Source: Chitinophaga pinensis | GTDB taxonomy: Bacteria; Bacteroidota; Bacteroidia; Chitinophagales; Chitinophagaceae | NCBI RefSeq assembly: GCF_007896845.1 | Contig: NZ_VOHS01000007.1 | Location: 62,001 to 126,000, forward strand | Direction: 5' to 3' | DNA: 64,000 bases | Made by a program: the position numbers and the translations under genes | Notes under the pieces: model-generated | Seen by the model: only the letters and a program-made list of their open reading frames with translations | Database searches by the model: none | Told to the model about the DNA's origin: nothing | In this document: positions 34,718 to 43,725 of the stretch, piece by piece | Layout: every line of letters begins with the position of its first letter | Numbering within the stretch: position 1 is the first letter of the stretch

Positions 34718-34732
34718 CAATTCCTGATTCTC
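34718..34732 (-). repeat. Short heptad repeat
   Basis: On the minus strand GAATCAG GAATTGG, two heptads of the family seen elsewhere. The perfect palindrome TCGTATATACGA follows at 34733-34744, just before the next gene. Confidence 0.4.
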
Positions 34733-34756
34733 TCGTATATACGAAAAACGTACCCC

Positions 34757-35359
34757 ATGAAACAATTCCTTTTTCTCCTCCTGCTGACTGCTACGCTCGC
34801 TGCCAATGCACAGGATAGCTCCTTCTTACGCACTTTCAATAAAGAACGCATCAATAACACCAAAACAGCAATGCTGGTATTGGGAAGCTGGGGAACAGCC
34901 AACCTCGCTGCCGGTCTGATTGGCAACAGTACCGCTCATGGTGAAGCGAAATATTTTCACCAGATGAATGCCATCTGGGGAGTAGTCAATCTTGGGATTG
35001 CTACTGCCAGTTATCTGGGTAACCGCAGACTGGATCCCGGTAAGTATAACTGGCAGGGAAGTATAAACGAACAACATAAAATTGAAAAGATATTTATGGT
35101 GAATGGCGCGCTGGACCTGGCGTACATGGCCGGCGGATTGTATATGCGGGAGCATGGAAAGACCAAACTGTACGGAACAGGACATGACCGCTGGAAGGGA
35201 TATGGCAATTCACTCATTTTTCAGGGGGCGTTCCTGTTATTGTTTGACGGAGTGAATTTCATGGTGCATCATGGTCATGGTAAAGGACTGTTTCAGCATT
35301 TTAACGAACTGCAGTTGACAGTAGCTCCCGGAGGTATCGGTATGGTGTATCAATGGTAA
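34757..35359 (+). CDS. Conserved membrane-associated protein, DUF6992-like
   Basis: 200 residues. N-terminal signal peptide with cleavage after NAQ or ANAQ, then a conserved-looking NKERINNTKTAMLVLGSWGTANLAAGL segment, and three further hydrophobic stretches at about 75-90, 112-128 and 152-168. The beginning of the mature protein recalls DUF6992, a family of unknown function; this is from memory. The protein probably lies in the envelope. It is a single gene after the ebo terminator. Confidence 0.6.
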   Translation: MKQFLFLLLLTATLAANAQDSSFLRTFNKERINNTKTAMLVLGSWGTANLAAGLIGNSTAHGEAKYFHQMNAIWGVVNLGIATASYLGNRRLDPGKYNWQGSINEQHKIEKIFMVNGALDLAYMAGGLYMREHGKTKLYGTGHDRWKGYGNSLIFQGAFLLLFDGVNFMVHHGHGKGLFQHFNELQLTVAPGGIGMVYQW

Positions 35360-35459
35360 AAAAGTCTGATCTGAGCTTTTTATAGTGATTTTATTCAAAT
35401 CATAGATTTAGTAGGCTAAATAGGTTATAGCCCCGTCCGGGCCGCTGCTGTCAAAATTA

Positions 35460-35492
35460 TTACTTATGGTTATCCTCTATAACTTTTAGTAA
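35460..35492. promoter_or_regulatory. Symmetric dyad, possible regulator site
   Basis: TTACT-4-GTTAT-5-ATAAC-4-AGTAA, a fully symmetric arrangement of two half-site pairs. It ends 22 bp before the -33 box of the promoter at 35515-35545, suitable for an activator. Confidence 0.35.
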
Positions 35493-35514
35493 TGACCTGC
35501 CGCTATCTGAAATT

Positions 35515-35545
35515 TTGTTCAACCCGCAACAGCACTGTACTTTTG
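35515..35545 (+). promoter_or_regulatory. Promoter of the TauE-family gene
   Basis: TTG (35515-35517), 20-bp spacer, TACTTTTG (35538-35545), an exact Bacteroidota promoter. A leader of about 118 nt would result. Confidence 0.65.
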
Positions 35546-35669
35546 GGTTGTCCTTCCACTTAAAACATCGATGTAACAGAAAAGGATACCTGTAATTTCA
35601 CTCTTACCAACCATCATTAGTTAAGCCAGCTTCGCCTTTACACCAGGCCTGTTTGCTGAAGGAAGTTTT

Positions 35670-36461
35670 ATGTTCACATTATTACAACAGACCGATTATC
35701 TGGTCGTTTTGGTTATTGGGCTTATCGTAGGCTACCTGTCCGGTTTATTGGGCAAAGGAGGTAGCGCAATCAGTACGCCAGCCCTGCAGATTTTTGCAGG
35801 TATCAATCCATTTTATGCATTGGCATCACCGTTACCGGCAGCGATCACCAGCACAATATCAGCTACAACTGTTTACAGCCGTCAAAAATTATTCAACCGT
35901 AAAGTAATACTGACAGGTGCATTGTTCGGTGTGCCTGCAACACTCGCAGGTTCTTTTCTGAGCAAATTTCTGCCGGGTAAAACATTAATGATACTGACTG
36001 CATTGTTCATTGTATCTATCGGTGGTTCTCTGTTATTTTCATTCCTTAGAAAGAAGAATGTAGAAGAAACGCCTGTTGTTGAAGATGCGGCAGAAGGAAA
36101 TCAGAAGATGATTGTGCTGGCTTCACTGGGTATTGGATTATTATCCGGTTTGCTGGCGAATGCCGGTGGTGTATTATTCAGTTCTTTCTTCATCAAGAAA
36201 CTGCATATGCCCATCAAACAGGCACTTGCCTGTTCTATCGTATTATCAGCATTGCTATCCATACCCGGCGCACTGGCCCACTGGTGGCTGGGACATATCG
36301 ACTGGAATATCGCACTGGTATTGTCGCTGACTGCCATACCTTCTTCTTATCTGGGCGCTAAAACCGCCGTAAAGATGAAGTCTCCCTTACTGGAAAAATT
36401 GTTCGCATGTACGCTGATCTTATTCGGTGTATATGATATTATTTATACCGTGTGTAAGTAA
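35670..36461 (+). CDS. TauE/SafE family sulfite/anion exporter
   Basis: 263 residues with about eight membrane helices in two related halves. The first half has GLIVGYLSGLLGKGGSAISTPAL, the second GIGLLSGLLANAGGVLFSSFF, the repeated glycine-rich motif of the TauE/SafE family. Such proteins move small sulfur-containing or other organic anions across the cytoplasmic membrane. The substrate is not known. Single gene with its own promoter and terminator. Confidence 0.9.
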   Translation: MFTLLQQTDYLVVLVIGLIVGYLSGLLGKGGSAISTPALQIFAGINPFYALASPLPAAITSTISATTVYSRQKLFNRKVILTGALFGVPATLAGSFLSKFLPGKTLMILTALFIVSIGGSLLFSFLRKKNVEETPVVEDAAEGNQKMIVLASLGIGLLSGLLANAGGVLFSSFFIKKLHMPIKQALACSIVLSALLSIPGALAHWWLGHIDWNIALVLSLTAIPSSYLGAKTAVKMKSPLLEKLFACTLILFGVYDIIYTVCK

Positions 36462-36552
36462 ACAAGGCTTGCGCAATGCGCACTTTTATGATTTTATTTT
36501 AGTGTTAGGATGTCATGACTATTCCATTGCCTGCTGAGCAATGTTAAAAGAA

Positions 36553-36588
36553 AAAAAGACCGTCTCAGATAATGAGCGGTCTTTTTTA
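36553..36588 (+). terminator. Rho-independent terminator after TauE gene
   Basis: AAAAAGACCG-CTCA pairs with TGAG-CGGTCTTTTTT with one mismatch in the stem; T run of six. Confidence 0.9.
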
Positions 36589-36722
36589 TTCACTGCCCCC
36601 AGACGGACAGTCATTGTACCGAAACCGGACAGATAATAATTACTATTCAATCATATTTTATTATTTTCCATTATTATATAATATGGCATTGAACTAGATA
36701 ATAAGATGTTCAAAGTTCCTCT

Positions 36723-39119
36723 ATGCTGCATAGTTACCTGAAAACTGCCTTCCGAAATCTACTGCGTAACAAACGCCATTTCCTCGTGAATATCACTGGT
36801 CTGCTGGTCGGTTTTGGTGCCTTTCTGCTTATTTCTATCGTTGTACAGTATGTAAAGGAGTATGATAACTTTCATACAAAGAAAGACAGGATCTATCGGC
36901 TTGTAAGGGCCGATCTGAGTGGAAATGGTTTTGGTACGGGGGCACCATTCCCTTTCGCAGAAGGATTACGGACAGATTATCCGCAACTGGAAAAGGTAGC
37001 AGGTATCTACGGAGATAAAAATGTACAGGTAATTATACCGGGCAAGGATGATGTGGCGGTCAAGAAATTCAGCGAAGCAACAGGTGTCTTTTTTGCAGAG
37101 CCTTCCTTCTTTGAAATGTTTGATTTTAAGATGCTCGCCGGTAATGCAGTCACGGGTATACAGGAACAAAATACCGCATTGCTGTCAAGAGAGGTGGCCA
37201 ACAGGTACTTTGGTGACTGGCAGCAGGCGACCGGTAAAATGATCCGCGCATATGGACGATATATCCGGATCACCGGTGTGATGGAAAACCCACCGGATAA
37301 TACCGATTTTGCTTTAGGTATAGTGATATCCTATGCTACATTGAAACCAATGGGGGTGGGGATGAATGACTGGGTAGGTATTTCTAACAACTATGTTATG
37401 GTAATGGCCAAAGAGGGCTATACCGCCGATCAGCTGAGCAGCCTCCTGCCGGGTTTTATCGCGAAACATATTCCTCCTTCACATGCCGGATATAAGCTAT
37501 TACTACAACCCCTGAAAGACATACATACAGATAAACGTTTTGAAACCTTCAGCGGCCGCGTTTTCAGCAAAGAGCTGATCAACGCACTACACCTGACAGG
37601 TATATTTCTGCTGATAATCGCCTGTGTCAATTTCGTCAATTTATCTACCGCCAATGCCATTAACCGGGCACGCGAAGTAGGGGTACGAAAAGTGTTGGGC
37701 AGTAACAGACAACAACTGTTGCTGCAGTTCCTTGGAGAGACCGGCTTATCCTGCCTCCTTGCCATGACCGGCGCATTGATACTGGCGATCGCATTACTGC
37801 CGGCATTAAATAAATTGTTAGAGATGAAAATCTCCTTATCTGTATTACCTGTCATTCCGGCTGTTTTATTTATCCTGTTTTTATGGGCTATTGTGACCGT
37901 ATCAGCCGGGTTTTATCCGGCATTGGTACTATCGGGCTTTAATCCGATGAACGCGCTTAAAAGCCGTTTAAATGCAGAAAATCCACGGGGACTACACCTG
38001 CGGAGAGGGTTGGTAACATTCCAGTTTGTCATTGCACAGATACTCATTATCGGTACGTTGATCGTGATTGCACAAACCAACTATTTCCGCAATGCCGATA
38101 TGGGCTTTAACAAAGAGGCCATAATCACAGCAGAATTTCCGCATGATAGTGTCAGCCGCTCCAGATTCGATTACTTGCGGGATGAGTTGATGCGTCAACA
38201 AGGTGTCAGAGATGTGAGTTTTAGTCTGTTTGCGCCTGCCGGAGAAGATTTCTGGGCAACAGATTTTAAGTTGGGCAGCAATCATACGGATAAAGCAGAC
38301 CTGATTGTGAACATGAAACCCGCAGATACTAACTACTTCAATATTTATAAGATGCAGTTGCTCGCAGGCAGGGTTTACTATGATGCAGATACAGTAAGAG
38401 AATTTGTAGTGAATGAAACCCTTGTGAAGAAAGCCGGTTTTGCCAGTCCGGAAGCCGCCATCGGACAACCCATTACCGTCATGAATAAAACCTTACCGAT
38501 TGTAGGCGTAGTAAAGGATTTTCATGTGAAGTCCTTACGTGATCCTATCGATCCTGTTGTGATGACAACTGTAAAGCGTATTTACAAAACAGCGAATATC
38601 AGGATTGAACCCGGTAAGGCAAAAACAACAATCGCCGCTCTTGAAACATTGTGGAACAAATACTATCCCGATTACATTTTTAAATACAGTTTTATGGACC
38701 AGACGCTGGCCGGCTATTATAAACAGGAAAACCAGTTAGCGCAACTGTTTAAGATCTTCGCTGGCATTGCTATTTTCATCTCCTGTCTGGGATTATATGG
38801 TTTGATCTCTTTTATGGCATTGCGCCGCAAAAAAGAGATAGGCATCAGAAAAGTATTGGGTGCAGATGTGCTTACGATTGTGATGTTGATGTCAAGAGAG
38901 TTTACTTTGCTGATTACACTAGCTTTTGTTATTGCAACGCCGCTGGCGTGGTATTTTATGAATGACTGGTTGCAGCAGTTTAGTTTCCGGATGGAGATCG
39001 GTGCAGGCGTTTTTGTAATCACTTTACTGTTCTCCCTTGTTATTGCATGGCTGACAGTAGGTCATTCTGCGATAAAGGCTGCTCTGGCTGATCCGGTGAA
39101 GAGTTTACGAACTGAATAA
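36723..39119 (+). CDS. FtsX-type ABC transporter permease
   Basis: 798 residues with the duplicated MacB/FtsX layout: an N-terminal helix after MLHSYLKTAFRNLLRNKRHFLVN, a periplasmic MacB-PCD domain (about 45-270), three helices of the first FtsX domain (near 285-400, with NRAREVGVRKVLGSNRQQLLLQF), a second periplasmic domain, and the last FtsX domain with the same motif FMALRRKKEIGIRKVLGADV. Bacteroidota carry many such permeases, usually with a separate ATPase. None is adjacent here. Likely role: export of a peptide or lipoprotein-associated substrate, or efflux. Confidence 0.9.
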   Translation: MLHSYLKTAFRNLLRNKRHFLVNITGLLVGFGAFLLISIVVQYVKEYDNFHTKKDRIYRLVRADLSGNGFGTGAPFPFAEGLRTDYPQLEKVAGIYGDKNVQVIIPGKDDVAVKKFSEATGVFFAEPSFFEMFDFKMLAGNAVTGIQEQNTALLSREVANRYFGDWQQATGKMIRAYGRYIRITGVMENPPDNTDFALGIVISYATLKPMGVGMNDWVGISNNYVMVMAKEGYTADQLSSLLPGFIAKHIPPSHAGYKLLLQPLKDIHTDKRFETFSGRVFSKELINALHLTGIFLLIIACVNFVNLSTANAINRAREVGVRKVLGSNRQQLLLQFLGETGLSCLLAMTGALILAIALLPALNKLLEMKISLSVLPVIPAVLFILFLWAIVTVSAGFYPALVLSGFNPMNALKSRLNAENPRGLHLRRGLVTFQFVIAQILIIGTLIVIAQTNYFRNADMGFNKEAIITAEFPHDSVSRSRFDYLRDELMRQQGVRDVSFSLFAPAGEDFWATDFKLGSNHTDKADLIVNMKPADTNYFNIYKMQLLAGRVYYDADTVREFVVNETLVKKAGFASPEAAIGQPITVMNKTLPIVGVVKDFHVKSLRDPIDPVVMTTVKRIYKTANIRIEPGKAKTTIAALETLWNKYYPDYIFKYSFMDQTLAGYYKQENQLAQLFKIFAGIAIFISCLGLYGLISFMALRRKKEIGIRKVLGADVLTIVMLMSREFTLLITLAFVIATPLAWYFMNDWLQQFSFRMEIGAGVFVITLLFSLVIAWLTVGHSAIKAALADPVKSLRTE

Positions 39120-39143
39120 CAGGTACATCCTTTTCATAAAACG

Positions 39144-39187
39144 GGAAGAGAGGTGACAGCAGTGCTATCGCCTCTCTTCCTTTATTA
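39144..39187 (+). terminator. Terminator between convergent genes
   Basis: GGAAGAGAGG pairs with CCTCTCTTCC over a loop of about 17 nt, followed by TTTATT. It lies between the permease and the minus-strand YjbR gene. Confidence 0.75.
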
Positions 39188-39261
39188 TCTTTCTTAGGCG
39201 CTGCCAGGCGCTATACGCAGAACTTCGGGTCTATCAACAGCACCAATGCATCACCTGAAAA

Positions 39262-39612
39262 CTATACTCTTTCTTTGAGTATTTGTGCCCGCTCTTCCGG
39301 AGGAAGAGTGCTCACCACAAGATCATACGCATTCTGTAACAATGACTGCAATAAAGGGACTGGTAAGGTGTCAAGGGCTTTGATCTGTACCCAGTGATAA
39401 CGTGCCAGATAAGGCGCAGGCACGATGTCAGGTTGTGAGATCAGACGGTGAAAATCCTCCAGCCGGCATTTTAAAGAAATCTGATGCGGAGCAGATTTGC
39501 TGATCATGCAAAAGAGCTTTTCTCCCACAGAGAACCGCAGATCTTCGTCCCATTTCTCTTCCTGTGTTACGGCAGGAAATGCGAGACAGTAATTAAGGGT
39601 CATGTCAAACAT
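39262..39612 (-). CDS. MmcQ/YjbR family protein
   Basis: 116 residues of the small MmcQ/YjbR fold: CLAFPAVTQEEKWDEDLRFSVGEKLFCMI near the start, ISLKCRLEDFHRLISQP and APYLARYHWVQIKALDTLP, then a C-terminal helix YDLVVSTLPPEERA. Family members resemble CyaY in fold and are sometimes described as DNA-binding; the cell role is unclear. Start at 39612 or the ATG three codons later. Single gene. Confidence 0.85.
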   Translation of the reverse strand: MFDMTLNYCLAFPAVTQEEKWDEDLRFSVGEKLFCMISKSAPHQISLKCRLEDFHRLISQPDIVPAPYLARYHWVQIKALDTLPVPLLQSLLQNAYDLVVSTLPPEERAQILKERV

Positions 39613-40020
39613 AATACTGGCAGCTTAAAAGTTTAAAAAATCGTTGAGTGGAAAATATAAAAGCTCAATCGAAAAAAAGAAACAACAAGTAATGGTAAAA
39701 GGTTTGTTGAGTTGTCTTCTTACTCCAGCTATTTGCCAGACATGAGGTCTGTTCCGGATATGTTGTCTTATTAGTTGTGTACAGCTGATTAGTAACCAAC
39801 CTAGAACCTTTAAAGGTTTCCCTGACTCTAAATAATATTCCCACTATAAATTTAAGTATCTTTTCCCAAAGCAGAATGTATATTTTTTGTTAATAACTGA
39901 TTCAGACAAGTCTATAAATGAGTAGTCCACAGGTCATAAGCACCAAAATGCTCATAGTTTAAAAAACTACTATAAGTTAGTGATTATCACCTATGGACTA
40001 TATTATCGCAGGCTCCTGGA
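39613..40020. other. 408-bp AT-rich spacer
   Basis: Between two minus-strand genes. It contains the perfect palindrome AACCTTTAAAGGTT at 39805-39818 and a 78-bp imperfect palindrome at 39923-40000. No gene or clear promoter was identified. Confidence 0.5.
39923..40000. repeat. 78-bp imperfect palindrome
   Basis: TAGTCCACAGGT (39923-39934) matches the reverse complement of ACCTATGGACTA (39989-40000) at 11 of 12, and inside are ATAAGCAC / GTGATTAT and a TAGTTT/AAACTA tip. It begins 20 bp past the stop of the DUF885 gene and may be its transcript end or a small repeat. Confidence 0.5.
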
Positions 40021-41790
40021 TTACTTGAATCTTCTGGCCATTTTTTCCTCGAGTACGCTTAACGGCACACAGCCATCTTTTAACAATTCATCATGAAAGT
40101 CTTTAATACTAAAACCAGTAGTCTGACTGTAATTGTTGCGTAATTCCCTGATCTTCAGTTCGCCGATTTTATACGACAATGCCTGACCCGGTATTGCCAT
40201 ATATCTTTCAATCTCTGCCACTGCATCCTGTTCATTCAATGGTTCATTTTCCATCATGTATTTAATCGCCTGTTCACGGGTCCATCCTTTTGCATGCAAA
40301 CCCACATCCACTACAAGGCGGATAGCACGGTGTATCTCATCGGACAAGTGACCAAAATAACTGTAAGGATTGGTATAAAGCCCCAGTTCTTTGCCTAAAC
40401 CTTCGCAATACAGCGCATATCCTTCACCATAAGAACCGATCCAGGTAAAGCGACGGAATTTGGGCAGGGAGTCATTCTCCTGCTGGATGGAAGTCTGGAA
40501 ATGGTGCCCCGGAATGGCTTCATGCAGGAAGAGGCATTCCATACCGGTATAGTTGAATGTTTTAGCCTCCAGAATGGGTACATAGAAAACTCCCGGACGG
40601 CTGCCATCAGCAGCGCCTGGCATATATTCCGCACTGGCAGAAGCGGCACGGAATGCTTCCGTCTGACGCACTTCAAATTTGGTTTTAGGCAGATGACCAT
40701 ACATTTCTTTTACAGACGGCATGATCTTCTGTTCTATTCCTCTGAATGTATCCAATATCTGAGAAGGAGTAGTGAATATCTTAAACTGTTTATCTGTACG
40801 GATGAAGTTGAAAAAGGCCGGCAGATCACCAGTAAAACCAGTGCTGTTTTTCACTGAATCCATCTCCCTTCTGATACGCGCCACTTCACGTTCACCGGTT
40901 GCAAAGATCTCATCAGGTGTAAGGTCGGTAGTGGTCCAGTATCTGATCAGATAACCATACCAGTCTTTACCTTGCGGTAAAGCATCGATGCCACTGGAAG
41001 TACGGGTTCTGGGGATGTATTCTTTGACGAAGAATTCATGTAATCTGCTGTAAGCAGGTAACGCATACTGTTCTATCGCTGCGGTATAGGCTGTACGAAG
41101 CGAACGCTGTTCCGCAGTATCAAGATCTGCAGGAAGCAGTCGTAACGGTGTATAGAATACGTTGGTAGTATCTTTCTTTGAAAGGTCAGCCAGCTGAGGA
41201 ACGACCTTCACTGCCAATGCCTTTGGTATAACATATCCAAGAGACATACCACGACGCATGTTTGCTATTGCTGTATCACTCCATTCGGCAAAGCTTTTCA
41301 TTCGTTGAATGAACTTTTCATAATCTGCTTTGTTCTTAAACGGCTGTGCGCTTGTACCGGAACCGAATTGTGGTAGGGTAAGTGTAAGTCCCCAGAACTG
41401 CTGAATGGGCATCAGGTTGTCCGGATAGCGGAGACCTTCCTTACCTATGGACACTTCTCTCTGCAGCATGGAGTAGCTGATAAGGTCGTTTTCATTCAGC
41501 GCAGCTGTATCTACACTTTGCAAGGCTGTCTGATAATGTGTGTAAAAGCTATCCAGTCTGGAACGGAAACGATCGCTGATATCGATCTGCAGGAGGCCAT
41601 CAAACTGGTGTTCTCCGTTCATGGTAGCCTCCATGGGGAAAAACTCCATCTTTTCATCATAATAGTGCTGAACAAGCTGGTGGAGGGAATCCGTAGTACT
41701 GGTGCCTGTTCCGGGCTTTTTGTCTGGTCCTGAGCAGGCAGCAGCAAACACTGTTAAAGCCAGCAGGAGGGCGTGATTTTTCTTGGGCAT
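40021..41790 (-). CDS. DUF885 family lipoprotein, putative zinc peptidase
   Basis: 589 residues. Lipoprotein signal ending FAAACS with Cys19. The body matches DUF885: EFFPMEATMNGEH near the start, YGYLIRYWTT and the metal motif HEAIPGHHFQ at about 423-432, followed by YGEGYALYCEGLGKELGLY and later PGQALSYKIGELKI. This is the layout of gluzincin-type metallopeptidases, so a periplasmic zinc peptidase of unknown substrate is likely. It is a single gene on the minus strand. Confidence 0.88.
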   Translation of the reverse strand: MPKKNHALLLALTVFAAACSGPDKKPGTGTSTTDSLHQLVQHYYDEKMEFFPMEATMNGEHQFDGLLQIDISDRFRSRLDSFYTHYQTALQSVDTAALNENDLISYSMLQREVSIGKEGLRYPDNLMPIQQFWGLTLTLPQFGSGTSAQPFKNKADYEKFIQRMKSFAEWSDTAIANMRRGMSLGYVIPKALAVKVVPQLADLSKKDTTNVFYTPLRLLPADLDTAEQRSLRTAYTAAIEQYALPAYSRLHEFFVKEYIPRTRTSSGIDALPQGKDWYGYLIRYWTTTDLTPDEIFATGEREVARIRREMDSVKNSTGFTGDLPAFFNFIRTDKQFKIFTTPSQILDTFRGIEQKIMPSVKEMYGHLPKTKFEVRQTEAFRAASASAEYMPGAADGSRPGVFYVPILEAKTFNYTGMECLFLHEAIPGHHFQTSIQQENDSLPKFRRFTWIGSYGEGYALYCEGLGKELGLYTNPYSYFGHLSDEIHRAIRLVVDVGLHAKGWTREQAIKYMMENEPLNEQDAVAEIERYMAIPGQALSYKIGELKIRELRNNYSQTTGFSIKDFHDELLKDGCVPLSVLEEKMARRFK

Positions 41791-42107
41791 GTTGAACGAT
41801 TAGATGTTGTTGAGATATGTGCGGCATAGCAGGTCAGCTATACATAAAACGCTTCAGGATAGAATAAACATAAAAAAAACACTCCGAAGAATCGGAATGT
41901 TTTATATAGAACAGTGAACAATGAAAACTCTTTCATCGGTTGATAATGCCGTTATTATAAGCATATAGTAAAGGCAAGTAATTGATTCCGTGCTAGATCT
42001 GCTGCACAAAGCCTGGGACGCGGAACCGTTTTCTATCAACCCGTTTAACTGGTTAGCCCAGCAAACGAATGCAAAATTAGTTTAATTAACAAAGTGAAAC
42101 TGTTAAC
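41791..42107. other. 317-bp spacer
   Basis: Between two minus-strand genes. Only the terminator at 41872-41904 is recognised; no promoter for the DUF885 gene could be picked out with confidence. Confidence 0.5.
41872..41904 (-). terminator. Rho-independent terminator, probably of the DUF1080 gene
   Basis: On the minus strand AACA-TCCGA pairs with TCGGA-TGTT around TTCT, followed by eight T. It is more than 200 bp past the stop at 42108 and 82 bp before the DUF885 start. Confidence 0.75.
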
Positions 42108-43481
42108 CTATCTTAAATTTTTGATTTTTATGCTACGAAATGACACTGTATTGCCGTGGTCCTGCAATAAGATGTGTCCCTCTGGCCATAGTCCAAAGTT
42201 ATTCCAATTTTTGTACTTACTGATCGCAACCAGGTCTTTAAATTCTTTGGAACCCCTTTCGTACTCTAACATTTTGAAGCCATTCAACCAATGTTCAACA
42301 TGATTGTTGGGAAATACAATTATACGCCCTTTATTCCATTCTCCAATCTTCTTTATAGCGGCTTTATTCAAATCCGTATTTTTACGGGTCATCAGGTCGT
42401 ACAGGGAGGACAAAGTCCTGTTTCCATCGCGGCCAAGCTTGGCATCCGGATGACGCTCGTCATCAAGTACCTGGTACTCAAGACCAATAGCTGATTTCCC
42501 CTTGGTATCATAGTCTTCCTTTACAAAGTATTTTACCCCGCTGTTAGCGCCTTCACTGAGTTTGAAGTCAAATTCCAGTTCAAATGCACCGTATTCTTTG
42601 GTCGTAACGATATCTCCGCCGGAACCCATTTCGTCGCCATTGGACTGATGGATCGTAAGCTCACCGTTTTCCAGTGACCAGCCGGTAGCAGGAAACTTAT
42701 CCTGATTCACCCTGCGCCAGCCCTCAGAAGTTTTACCATCCCAAAGCAGTGTAAAGCCATTCTTCTTTTCCTGTGGAGAAACATTGTTTGGCTGGTTATT
42801 TACAACAAATATCTTGTCGTAAGGAGAGTATTGGGAAGGGGCCGGATTCTCCATGATGCGGATATTGCGCCAGTGAATCTGTTTACCCTTGTCGTCTTCT
42901 TTATAGATCTGATGTACCTGTAATGCGATGAAACCTTTCAGGGTCATATCATCGATCAGGTGAGCACATGGTACACCGTTCACCCAGGTGCGGATCTCCG
43001 CGCCACGGCACTCGATACGATACTTGTTCCAGCCTTCTTTTTTGAATGCAGGTTTCGCTGCCTCATTCAGCTCCAGTGGATATAACCAACCACGACGGGC
43101 TTCGTCATAAATACCACCGCTCCACGCGCGGTCACTCGGATCCACCTCCATCTGATAGCCATGTACACGGCCATTGTTGTAGTCAGGTTTGCTCTCGCTA
43201 CGGAACTGTATACCATAGTTCATAGCAGCATCCAGCTTTAATTCCAGTTCGAGGATAAAATCGCCGTAGTCTTTTTCAGTTGCGAGGAAGGAATTCGGGC
43301 TGCCGGCTACTGACGTACCGGTAATCATCCCGTTTTTTGCATCATAGATGGCAGTGCCGTTTACTTCTTTCCAGCCATCCAGATTCTTGCCATTGAAGAG
43401 ATTATGCCATTCTGCCTTCTTCTGGGCCATAGCGAAGCTGCTTATGAGCATGGCGCTGCATACTAATAACGTGTTTTTCAT
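42108..43481 (-). CDS. Secreted protein with two DUF1080 domains
   Basis: About 457 residues from ATG 43481 ([11 protein letters not shown]); an ATG two codons upstream is equally in frame. Signal peptide to about MAQ, then two jelly-roll domains: residues about 25-215 ([15 protein letters not shown] ... [11 protein letters not shown]) and about 240-455 ([16 protein letters not shown] ... [19 protein letters not shown]). Each carries the usual DUF1080 features; the family includes 3-keto-disaccharide hydrolases. Divergent from SusC/SusD pair 2 and controlled with it, by a LacI-type operator over each promoter. It probably processes an oxidised glycan in the periplasm that is imported by the SusC/SusD pair. 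Confidence 0.9.
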   Translation of the reverse strand: MKNTLLVCSAMLISSFAMAQKKAEWHNLFNGKNLDGWKEVNGTAIYDAKNGMITGTSVAGSPNSFLATEKDYGDFILELELKLDAAMNYGIQFRSESKPDYNNGRVHGYQMEVDPSDRAWSGGIYDEARRGWLYPLELNEAAKPAFKKEGWNKYRIECRGAEIRTWVNGVPCAHLIDDMTLKGFIALQVHQIYKEDDKGKQIHWRNIRIMENPAPSQYSPYDKIFVVNNQPNNVSPQEKKNGFTLLWDGKTSEGWRRVNQDKFPATGWSLENGELTIHQSNGDEMGSGGDIVTTKEYGAFELEFDFKLSEGANSGVKYFVKEDYDTKGKSAIGLEYQVLDDERHPDAKLGRDGNRTLSSLYDLMTRKNTDLNKAAIKKIGEWNKGRIIVFPNNHVEHWLNGFKMLEYERGSKEFKDLVAISKYKNWNNFGLWPEGHILLQDHGNTVSFRSIKIKNLR

Positions 43482-43503
43482 AACCATAGACCTAAAGTAC
43501 TCT

Positions 43504-43534
43504 TAAAAGTAATTAATGATAATTATTTATTCAA
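43504..43534 (-). promoter_or_regulatory. Promoter of the double DUF1080 gene
   Basis: On the minus strand TTG (43534-43532), 20 bp, TACTTTTA (43511-43504), one base off the consensus. Predicted start near 43497, only about 15 nt before the ATG. Confidence 0.55.
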
Positions 43535-43543
43535 CCGATTGCA
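43530..43543. promoter_or_regulatory. LacI-type operator over the -33 box of the DUF1080 promoter
   Basis: On the minus strand TGCAATCGGTTGAA, close to the LacI/GalR consensus TGnAAnCGnTTnCA. It contains the TTG of the minus-strand promoter. Confidence 0.55.
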
Positions 43544-43583
43544 CGTTTTTTATGATAAGCGGTATTATTTGATGTTGATTTTA

Positions 43584-43597
43584 TGCAATCGTTTGCA
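43584..43597. promoter_or_regulatory. LacI-type operator over the -33 box of the SusC promoter
   Basis: TGCAATCGTTTGCA matches the LacI/GalR consensus TGnAAnCGnTTnCA at every fixed base. It contains the TTG at 43593-43595 of the plus-strand promoter. Its centre is 54 bp from that of the other operator. Confidence 0.7.
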
Positions 43598-43623
43598 ATT
43601 TATAACTAATCTACTTAACTTGT
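43593..43623 (+). promoter_or_regulatory. Promoter of SusC/SusD pair 2
   Basis: TTG (43593-43595), 20 bp, TAACTTGT (43616-43623), the same -7 variant as at the other SusC gene. Expected start near 43630, about 96 nt before the ATG. Confidence 0.5.
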
Positions 43624-43725
43624 ATTACCCCATTACCTGAAAAAAGCGTTAGAAAAACCTTGAAGAAAACCTAAGTGATTGCTTTTCAGGGATGTGTATT
43701 CTGTTACAAAATTAAAATTCTACGT

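Larger units (their letters stand above)
35360..35669. other. 310-bp spacer before the TauE gene
   Basis: It has a 33-bp dyad (35460-35492) and a promoter (35515-35545). The rest is unremarkable. Confidence 0.5.

Noticed and set aside
43675..43725. Longer start of the second SusC gene.
   Set aside because: The added residues MIAFQGCVFCYKIKILR precede a complete signal peptide and would spoil secretion.
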